The position numbers and the translations under genes are program-made. Below, in pieces: positions 1 through 5,022 of a stretch of DNA of 5,022 nt; the first letter of the stretch is position 1, and the number at the start of each line of letters is the position of its first letter. Below the pieces are notes generated by a model. That model did no database searches. It saw nothing but the letters and a program-made list of their open reading frames with translations, and had not been told where the DNA came from. Origin of the DNA: a gamma proteobacterium symbiont of Lucinoma myriamae (GTDB lineage: Bacteria; Pseudomonadota; Gammaproteobacteria; GRL18); the NCBI GenBank assembly GCA_025655635.1, contig JAHXIM010000262.1, forward strand, positions 1 through 5,022, read 5' to 3'.

Positions 1-38
1 TTTTGGTGGTAATATCATGATATTTCACTATAATTTCA

Positions 39-173
39 ATGGGTTATGATTATAGACCATTTTCAACTGATTTTTATAGGTTAAACGATTACAAGAATGC
101 GGGTTTAAAAGGAAAACCTGCGTTTTTTAAGACAAAAAATCAAGCTTTCAATCATATCGAAAAAAGAGACTAG
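39..173 (+). other. Doubtful 44-codon reading frame, possible gene remnant
   Basis: A frame from ATG 39 to TAG 171-173 would encode 44 residues beginning MGYDYRPFSTDFYRL and ending NHIEKRD. It is rich in aromatic and lysine residues and matches no family I recognise. There is no Shine-Dalgarno sequence before the ATG. The frame stays open upstream only to a TGA at 18-20. A second frame, open from base 2 to a TGA at 47-49, would run straight into it if the GGG at 41-43 had one G fewer, so this may be the C-terminal end of an upstream gene carrying a frameshift. Against this, the hairpin with a T-run at 98-128 lies inside the frame. Chance opening in AT-rich DNA is the main alternative. Confidence 0.2.
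98..128 (+). terminator. Candidate Rho-independent terminator upstream of porG
   Basis: The arms TGCGGGTTT (98-106) and AAACCTGCG (114-122) pair over 9 bp with two G-U wobbles, around a 7-nt loop. Six T residues follow directly (123-128). This is the classical intrinsic terminator shape for plus-strand transcription and would insulate the por operon from whatever lies upstream. The stem is only moderately GC-rich, and the doubtful reading frame 39-173 passes through it. At most one of the two is likely to be functional. Confidence 0.42.
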
Positions 174-199
174 ATATGTCTTCATTTTGTAATAATATT

Positions 200-228
200 T
201 TGTTATTTTTAAAAAGTTAAATTATTTT
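200..228 (+). promoter_or_regulatory. Weak sigma70-like promoter candidate for the por operon
   Basis: TTGTTA (200-205) and TATTTT (223-228) are separated by 17 nt. Each matches the sigma70 consensus at four of six positions. It sits in a very AT-rich stretch and would give a leader of about 20 nt before porG. Such matches occur by chance in DNA of this composition, so the call rests mainly on position after the candidate terminator and before the first operon gene. No FNR-type TTGAT-N4-ATCAA site was seen nearby. Confidence 0.22.
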
Positions 229-255
229 TATCATCACTTTTATGTAGGATGAACT

Positions 256-840
256 ATGTTTCAAATCCGTATTCATGGACGAGGAGGGCAGGGCGTAGTA
301 TCTGCGTCTGAGCTTTTATCAGTAGTTGCTTTTGAAGAAGGTAAATATTCTCAATCTTTTCCCAGTTTTGGTTCCGAACGAATGGGGACTCCCGTTCAAG
401 CTTTTGCCCGTATCAGTGACTCAGCTATTACAGTACGGGAGCCGGTAATGGAACCGGATATGCTGATTATTCAGGATCCCACTTTATTTCAAGCTGTTAA
501 TGTTTTTGAGGGCGCAAAAACAGATGGTTATCTTCTTATCAATAGCTCAAAATCTATAGAAGAACTGGGAATTGAGGAAATGTCATCCAGATATCCCAGG
601 AATCATGTCATCATTCTACCTGCGACAGAACTCGCTATTAAATATATTAAGCAGGCTAAACCGAATACGGTTTTGCTGGGTGCTTTTGCTGCATTAAGTC
701 ACATGGTTAAAATCCCCGCTCTTAAAAGTGCAATTCTTGGAAAATTTCCAAAAAAAATAGCTGAGCCTAATATTATTGCGACCGTTGCAGGATACAATTT
801 TGTTAACAAACTTCTGCAACAAGAACAACAAGGAGTTTAA
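256..840 (+). CDS. porG: 2-oxoacid (pyruvate):ferredoxin oxidoreductase, gamma subunit
   Basis: This 194-residue protein is the gamma subunit of a multi-subunit pyruvate/2-oxoacid:ferredoxin oxidoreductase, a cytoplasmic enzyme interconverting pyruvate + CoA and acetyl-CoA + CO2 with low-potential electrons. The family signature is clear: an N-terminal beta strand leads into the glycine loop GRGGQG at residues 8-13, followed by the conserved segment FPSFGSERMGTPVQAF at 35-50, typical of POR gamma. Length fits stand-alone gamma subunits (about 180-200 residues), so no delta domain is fused here. The ATG at 256 is supported by an AGGAT ribosome site at 246-250 and by the immediate start of the conserved N-terminus. 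It is the first gene of the operon; porA begins 3 nt after its stop. The exact 2-oxoacid cannot be fixed from gamma alone. Confidence 0.93.
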   Translation: MFQIRIHGRGGQGVVSASELLSVVAFEEGKYSQSFPSFGSERMGTPVQAFARISDSAITVREPVMEPDMLIIQDPTLFQAVNVFEGAKTDGYLLINSSKSIEELGIEEMSSRYPRNHVIILPATELAIKYIKQAKPNTVLLGAFAALSHMVKIPALKSAILGKFPKKIAEPNIIATVAGYNFVNKLLQQEQQGV

Positions 841-843
841 TCC

Positions 844-2112
844 ATGCTTCACCAGATAAGCGGTTCAATTGCCGTTGCAAATGCCATTGCACTTTGCCGT
901 CCCGACGTTGTTCCATGTTATCCGATTACGCCGCAAACTCATATTGTTGAGCATTTAAGTACGCTGGTTAAAAGCGGTCAGTTAAAAAATTGTGCTTATG
1001 AAAATGTCGAATCTGAATTTGCTTCCATGAGCTTTTGTATTGGCGCATCTGCTGCTGGAGCAAGAACTTATACAGCAACGGCAAGTCAAGGCTTATTGTA
1101 CATGATGGAAGCGGTTTATAATGCATCTGGCCTGGGCCTGCCTATTGTGATGACATTGGGTAATCGTGCCATCGGTGCACCTATTAATATCTGGAATGAT
1201 CATTCCGATGCAATGTCGGTTCGTGATGCAGGATGGATTCAGCTCTTTGTAGAAAGTAATCAACAAGCCGTTGATGTTCACATTCAGGCATTTAAACTGG
1301 CAGAGGCATTGAGTTTGCCCGTTATGGTTAATATGGACGGCTTTATTTTGACCCACGCCATTACCCGGGTCGATATGCCTGAGCAAGAATTGGTTGACCA
1401 ATTTTTACCCGAGTTTGTTCCGAGGCAAAAACTGGATACTGAGTCACCTTTGTCTATTGGTGCGATGGTTGGACCTGATGCCTTTACAGAAGTACGTTAT
1501 ATTGCTCACCATAAACAAAAAGAAGCCTTAAAAATTATTGAACAACAGGCTGAAGAGTTTTCAGAAATCTTTGGCCGTGATTCGGGTGGATTGGTAAAAT
1601 CCTACCATGCAGAAGATGCTGATATTGTCTTTATTGCCATGGGCTCAGTGGTTGGTACTATGCAGGATTTAGTCAGTGAGCTAAGAGAAGAAGGCCATTC
1701 AGTGGGTATATTAAGTCTGCGCTCGTTCCGGCCTTTTCCTGCTAATGCTATTTGTAATACATTAAAAAAGGTTAAACAGGTGATTGTGTTTGAAAAAAGT
1801 TTTGCTGTTGGTATGGGCGGTATACTGGCCAGTGAAATTCATATGGCAACTCAACGTTATGCCGATATTCAGGGGGTCAATATCAGTTCTGTTATCGGTG
1901 GTCTTGGTGGTCGTACAATCACTAAAAAATCACTACGCAAAATTGTTGAAAATGCTCAAAATGGTGAGCTTGATTCAGAAGTCTTTATGGATCTTGAAGG
2001 CAGTACGGTAATCAGGGAATTAAAACGTCAGCAAGATGAGCAGACATCAGGCCCTGCAGCAGAAAACATTTTACGTGATATGGGTGTCGTGTCGGCATCA
2101 AAAACACGCTAA
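844..2112 (+). CDS. porA: 2-oxoacid (pyruvate):ferredoxin oxidoreductase, alpha subunit
   Basis: This 422-residue alpha subunit supplies substrate binding and half of the TPP site. Domain I (about 1-235) carries YPITPQT at 26-32, the acidic ESE at 56-58, TATASQG at 77-83 and NRAIGAPINIWNDHSD at 107-122. By alignment with Desulfovibrio africanus PFOR, T29, one Glu of the ESE motif and R108 correspond to Thr31 (substrate), Glu64 (TPP activation) and Arg114 (carboxylate binding). Domain II, transketolase-C-like, starts near residue 255 (ADIVFIAMGS at 259-268) and includes LRSFRPFP at 292-299. The APINIWNDHSD form of the motif favours pyruvate over 2-oxoglutarate, but that is inference. AAGGAG at 830-835, inside the end of porG, is 8 nt before the ATG, which indicates tight translational coupling to porG. 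Confidence 0.94.
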   Translation: MLHQISGSIAVANAIALCRPDVVPCYPITPQTHIVEHLSTLVKSGQLKNCAYENVESEFASMSFCIGASAAGARTYTATASQGLLYMMEAVYNASGLGLPIVMTLGNRAIGAPINIWNDHSDAMSVRDAGWIQLFVESNQQAVDVHIQAFKLAEALSLPVMVNMDGFILTHAITRVDMPEQELVDQFLPEFVPRQKLDTESPLSIGAMVGPDAFTEVRYIAHHKQKEALKIIEQQAEEFSEIFGRDSGGLVKSYHAEDADIVFIAMGSVVGTMQDLVSELREEGHSVGILSLRSFRPFPANAICNTLKKVKQVIVFEKSFAVGMGGILASEIHMATQRYADIQGVNISSVIGGLGGRTITKKSLRKIVENAQNGELDSEVFMDLEGSTVIRELKRQQDEQTSGPAAENILRDMGVVSASKTR

Positions 2113-2113
2113 A

Positions 2114-2141
2114 TTTTTTACTTTTTACTTTTTACTTTTTA
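2114..2141 (+). repeat. Heptamer tandem repeat TTTTTAC between porA and porB
   Basis: After the porA stop, the sequence runs T6-AC, T5-AC, T5-AC, T5-A, giving about three and a half copies of TTTTTAC. The repeat fills most of the 47-nt gap and ends about 20 nt before the porB start. Heptamer tracts of this kind are known in intergenic DNA of filamentous sulfur bacteria and cyanobacteria. Copy number could change by slipped-strand pairing. A U-rich mRNA stretch here could also help recruit ribosomes through protein S1, since the porB Shine-Dalgarno sequence is weak. Confidence 0.8.
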
Positions 2142-2159
2142 TTAGCAGAGCACACTAAA

Positions 2160-3175
2160 ATGACTGAAACAGAAGTGAGTTTACAAACAAATTCTGAACA
2201 GCAAACAGTTAAATTTTATCAAACGGGTACCTTTACGGTAGGCAACCGCTTACTTGATGAGGAGTACCGTACAGTACAAGCCACCCAAGAACGTTCTAAT
2301 TCAATTGATTCAGGACATCGAGCCTGCCAGGGCTGTGGTCAGGCTCTGGGTGCTCGTTACGCACTCGATACCGCCATGCGAGTGACAAATAATAAAATAA
2401 TCGCGGCCAATGCAACCGGCTGTCTTGAAGTCTTTACTACCCCCTATCCTGAAACTGCCTGGCAAATACCCTGGGTACATTCACTTTTTGCAAATGTGGC
2501 ATCAGTTGCTGCAGGCATTGCTGCATCACTCAAAGCAAAAGGTGATAATGAAACTCATGTGATTGCCCAGGGCGGGGATGGTGGTACTACCGATATTGGA
2601 TTTGCCTGCCTGTCTGGTATGTTTGATCGCAACGATGATGTGCTTTATATCTGCTACGATAATGGTGGTTATATGAACACTGGTGTACAGCGTTCCAGTG
2701 CTACTCCTGGTGGTGCTCGAACATCAACGACTATGCCTGTCGGTGAACATCCGGAAGTTCGTTCAATACTGGAAAATTTGTGCCTGCTATTGCGATGGCC
2801 CATGAAATTCCTTATGTTGCCACGGCATCAGTTCATGACTTACATGATTTAGAACGTAAAGTAGAAAAAGCAATGTCTTTTCGTGGGGCACGTTATTTAC
2901 AAATTAATGTACCTTGCCCATTGGGTTGGGGTAGTGAACCTTCACAAACCATCAAGTTAGCCAGAATGGGGGTTGAGTCAGGACTTGTCCCCTTGTTTGA
3001 GGCTGAGCATGGGGATTTAACCAATTCAACTAAATTACGTTATCAGATCCCGGTTGAAGACTACCTCAAATCACAGCGTCGCTTTGCTCATGTGTTAAAA
3101 CCAGCGAATATTGACCAGTTGGAAAACATAAGAGCGCTTGCGATAAAAAATATTAAGCGTTACAACTTACTTTAA
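2160..3175 (+). pseudogene. porB: 2-oxoacid (pyruvate):ferredoxin oxidoreductase, beta subunit, frameshifted as read
   Basis: The beta subunit binds TPP/Mg and the proximal [4Fe-4S] cluster. As read it is in two pieces: 2160-2852 (230 residues, last 32 out of frame) and a continuation in another frame to 3175. Adding one G to the GG at 2753-2754 restores HPGSSFNTGKFVPAIAMAHE and a continuous 338-residue protein. Cluster ligands are C56 and C59 (CQGCG), C88 (ATGCLE) and, after repair, C253 (NVPCPLGWG). The TPP motif runs from GGDGGTTD (138-145) to YDNGGYMNTG (166-175). A segment of about 50 residues precedes CQGCG, longer than in minimal beta subunits. The downstream part alone lacks most of the TPP site and C56/C59/C88, so neither piece should work alone. 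Strong conservation on both sides suggests a sequencing error or a very recent mutation. Confidence 0.88.
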
Positions 3176-3188
3176 ATCAGAGCACATT

Positions 3189-4835
3189 ATGACAGTTCAA
3201 CACAAACCATTTGCTATCACCCTTGATGTAGGTAGTAGTCATCTTAATAAAACCGGCAGCTGGCGTAGTATGCGTCCTGTCTATGTTGATCGTCTTCCGC
3301 CCTGTAATAAAGCCTGTCCCACCGGTGAAGATATACAAGGCTGGTTAAGTCTTGCTGAAGAAAAAAATTATCACGGAGCATGGCAGCTTCTCACGCGTGA
3401 TAATCCGTTTCCTGCCATTATGGGACGCGTCTGTTATCACCCCTGTGAGAACAGCTGTAATCGAGGGCAGTTAGATTTGCCTGTTGGTATTAATTCAGTA
3501 GAGCGCTTTATTGGTGAACAGGGACTTATTCATAATTGGCAATTTATTCCTGGAGATGATACCGGTAAAAAAGTAATGATTATCGGTGCAGGACCAGCCG
3601 GTTTGTCTGCTGCATATCATCTACGGCGTTTTGGTCATCAGGTTACTATTTTTGAAGCTTCAGATAAACCGGGCGGGATGATGCGTTATGGTATACCTAA
3701 ATACCGGTTGCCCAGAGAAAAGCTCAATGCAGAAATATACCGTATTGAACAAATGGGTGTTGAGTTTAAACTTAATCAGCGTATTGAAAATATTGAACAA
3801 ACTAAAATTGATGGTGGATTTGACACAGTCTTATTGGGGATTGGGGCACAAAAATCCTTTCTCATTGATTTTGAAGGTCAGTCATCCATTCCAGTATTAG
3901 ATGCCTTAACGGTGTTACGTGATACAGAAACTGAAAAAAGAAATCAGTTAATTGGCCGGGTAGTGATATACGGTGGTGGTAATTCAGCAATGGACGCTGC
4001 CCGCACTGCTATCCGAATGGGTGCGCAGGATGTCACAGTTATCAGTCGTGAAGAACAAGGCAATATGAGTGCTCACCCTTTTGAAGTTAAAGAAGCTATA
4101 GAAGAGGGGGTTCAACTGATTAATTTACGTTCAATAAAGTCAATCAATGATCAGCTGATCACCTTAGAGCGTTTAAAAACCAGTGAAGAACACCATTCGG
4201 GACATTCTCACGTGGTTCAGACTGGTGAGTTTGAAACCATTGAAGCAGATATCGTGGTATTAGCTATAGGTCAGATTATTGATGAACAACTCTTTGCCAA
4301 TACACCTCAAATTACTATTGAAAATAAATCTATTCAAATTAATAACATTATGCAGACCGGGCAGGATGGCATCTTTGCCGCAGGTGATGCAGTGCCATCA
4401 CAACGTTCTGTCACTACTGCTTTGGGGCATGGAAAAAAAGTTGCTCGGGCAATTAATGCCTGGCTTAATGGTGACGTCTATCAACCAGCACCTCAAAATG
4501 AAGTGGCAACCTTTGATAAAATGGAACCCTGGTATTATTCTGATGCACCAAGAACAGTGCAGCCGTATTTAGAAAGCGTGAGACGAAAAAATGGTTTTGC
4601 TGAGGTGATTGGTGATCTGGATATTGATAATGCCAAGTTTGAAGCACGGCGCTGTATGTCTTGTGGTAATTGTTTTGAATGTGATAACTGCTATGGAATC
4701 TGTCCGGATAACGCCATAATAAAGCTTGGGCCAGGTAAGGGGTTTGAGTTTAAGTATGATTATTGTAAAGGTTGTGGCATGTGTGAAGCAGAATGTCCCT
4801 GTGGGGCTATTGCTATGGTTACTGAAGATATTTAA
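3189..4835 (+). CDS. GltD-like NAD(P)-binding iron-sulfur flavoprotein fused to PorD-like 2[4Fe-4S] ferredoxin
   Basis: This 548-residue protein probably moves electrons between the POR clusters and NAD(P)(H). Domains in order: an N-terminal GltD/dihydropyrimidine-dehydrogenase-type Fe-S region (about 30-115) with C39, C43, C82, C86 and C90; FAD-binding GAGPAGLSAAYHL at 133-145 followed by KPGGMMRYGIPKYRLP; a nucleotide-binding Rossmann loop GGGNSAMDAART at 262-273; the FAD-contacting GIFAAGDAV at 394-402; and a C-terminal ferredoxin domain (489-548) with C489, C492, C495, C498, C501, C505, then C526, C529, C532, C536 and C538. It starts 13 nt after porB and no separate porD is present, so the ferredoxin tail likely serves as the delta subunit. 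No gltB lies nearby, which argues against glutamate synthase. NADH versus NADPH preference is unclear: the loop after the Rossmann motif reads ISREEQ and lacks the usual YRR. Confidence 0.88.
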   Translation: MTVQHKPFAITLDVGSSHLNKTGSWRSMRPVYVDRLPPCNKACPTGEDIQGWLSLAEEKNYHGAWQLLTRDNPFPAIMGRVCYHPCENSCNRGQLDLPVGINSVERFIGEQGLIHNWQFIPGDDTGKKVMIIGAGPAGLSAAYHLRRFGHQVTIFEASDKPGGMMRYGIPKYRLPREKLNAEIYRIEQMGVEFKLNQRIENIEQTKIDGGFDTVLLGIGAQKSFLIDFEGQSSIPVLDALTVLRDTETEKRNQLIGRVVIYGGGNSAMDAARTAIRMGAQDVTVISREEQGNMSAHPFEVKEAIEEGVQLINLRSIKSINDQLITLERLKTSEEHHSGHSHVVQTGEFETIEADIVVLAIGQIIDEQLFANTPQITIENKSIQINNIMQTGQDGIFAAGDAVPSQRSVTTALGHGKKVARAINAWLNGDVYQPAPQNEVATFDKMEPWYYSDAPRTVQPYLESVRRKNGFAEVIGDLDIDNAKFEARRCMSCGNCFECDNCYGICPDNAIIKLGPGKGFEFKYDYCKGCGMCEAECPCGAIAMVTEDI

Positions 4836-4882
4836 TTGACCAATTCATCATAGAGATATTTTAAGCCTATTTATTTTACTTT

Positions 4883-4903
4883 ATATTAAACATCGTTTAA
4901 TAT
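4883..4903. promoter_or_regulatory. Perfect 9-bp inverted repeat, possible operator
   Basis: ATATTAAAC (4883-4891) and GTTTAATAT (4895-4903) are exact reverse complements around the 3-nt centre ATC. No T-run follows on either strand and the stem has only two G/C pairs, so it makes a poor terminator. Its right arm covers the -35 hexamer of the candidate promoter for the next gene, an arrangement expected of a repressor or activator binding site. The binding protein cannot be named. Confidence 0.45.
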
Positions 4904-4925
4904 TGGGCTGTATTAAATTTATAGT
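4897..4925 (+). promoter_or_regulatory. Candidate sigma70-like promoter for the downstream transporter
   Basis: TTAATA (4897-4902, four of six matches to TTGACA) and TATAGT (4920-4925, five of six matches to TATAAT) are 17 nt apart. Transcription would begin near 4932, some 15 nt before the transporter ATG at 4948. The -35 lies within the palindrome at 4883-4903. The sequence is AT-rich, so a chance match is possible. Confidence 0.33.
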
Positions 4926-4947
4926 CAATCTTTTTTAAGGTATTTTA

Positions 4948-5022
4948 ATGAATTTCGGATCCTTATTATCCAGTAAATATTTTGCGCCCTTATTCTGGAC
5001 TCAGTTTTTAGGTGCATTTAAT
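4948..5022 (+). CDS. MFS transporter, LplT/Aas-like, N-terminus only
   Basis: The first 25 codons are visible and the frame is open to the window edge. The peptide starts MNFGSLLSSKYFAPLFW and continues TQFLGAFN. The segment 'ring of LL(S)-x-F-x-PLFxTQFLGAFN', normally followed by DN, is typical of the first membrane helix of major facilitator proteins of the lysophospholipid transporter LplT group, including those fused to an acyltransferase and acyl-ACP synthetase (Aas). AAGG at 4937-4940 lies 7 nt before the ATG and supports this start. It is 112 nt beyond the por operon, with its own candidate promoter and operator, so it is probably a separate unit of phospholipid recycling. Whether acyltransferase domains follow cannot be seen here. 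Confidence 0.68.
   Translation, partial: MNFGSLLSSKYFAPLFWTQFLGAFN

Noticed and set aside
1093..1401. Antisense open frame of 102 codons inside porA
   Set aside because: It lies opposite a strongly conserved part of porA and shows no recognisable domain, consistent with a shadow of the real gene.
2740..2760. Programmed -1 ribosomal frameshift in porB
   Set aside because: The shift has the right sign, but AACATCCGG has no X-XXY-YYZ slippery heptamer and I saw no strong downstream stem. Beta subunits are not known to need recoding, so a missing base is simpler.
2780..3175. A separate small gene starting at GTG 2780
   Set aside because: It encodes only the C-terminal part of the beta subunit, including its fourth cluster cysteine. 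It is the second half of porB and not an independent protein.
3189..4835. Glutamate synthase small subunit (gltD)
   Set aside because: The FAD/NAD(P) core is GltD-like, but there is no gltB, the gene sits in a por operon, and a PorD-like ferredoxin tail is attached.
4834..4845. Hairpin AATTG-AC-CAATT as operon terminator
   Set aside because: The stem is 5 bp, AT-rich, with a 2-nt loop and no T-run. No convincing intrinsic terminator is visible in 4836-4947.

Overview
The window holds one compact plus-strand operon for a thiamine-pyrophosphate-dependent 2-oxoacid:ferredoxin oxidoreductase, most likely pyruvate:ferredoxin oxidoreductase (POR). It is followed by the first 25 codons of an unrelated membrane transporter. 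The DNA is AT-rich. Gene order and the LplT/Aas-like downstream gene suggest a low-GC gammaproteobacterium, perhaps of the sulfur-oxidising or methylotroph type, but this is inference from family resemblance and not a firm placement.

Layout: 1-255 is an AT-rich leader with a possible terminator hairpin (98-128), a doubtful 44-codon reading frame (39-173) and a weak promoter candidate (200-228). Then come porG (gamma, 256-840), porA (alpha, 844-2112), porB (beta, 2160-3175, broken by a one-base frameshift near 2753) and a 548-residue iron-sulfur flavoprotein (3189-4835). The flavoprotein fuses a GltD-like NAD(P)H dehydrogenase to a PorD-like 2[4Fe-4S] ferredoxin domain. Gaps between these genes are 3, 47 and 13 nt, so they are very probably co-transcribed. 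A 112-nt spacer (4836-4947) holds a perfect 9-bp inverted repeat overlapping a candidate promoter, and then an MFS/LplT-like transporter starts at 4948.

How the genes work together: alpha and beta bind TPP, pyruvate and CoA and form or consume acetyl-CoA + CO2. Beta carries the proximal [4Fe-4S] cluster, and gamma completes the CoA-binding catalytic assembly. The usual separate delta ferredoxin subunit is missing. Its domain is the C-terminus of the fourth gene, whose N-terminal two thirds bind FAD and a pyridine nucleotide. The likely system is therefore a POR hard-wired to NAD(P)(H), so that it need not rely only on free ferredoxin or flavodoxin.

The most notable points are this fused electron-transfer subunit and its unusual cysteine pattern, the frameshift in porB, which is repaired exactly by one extra G, the TTTTTAC heptamer repeats just before porB, and the palindrome over the promoter of the downstream gene.
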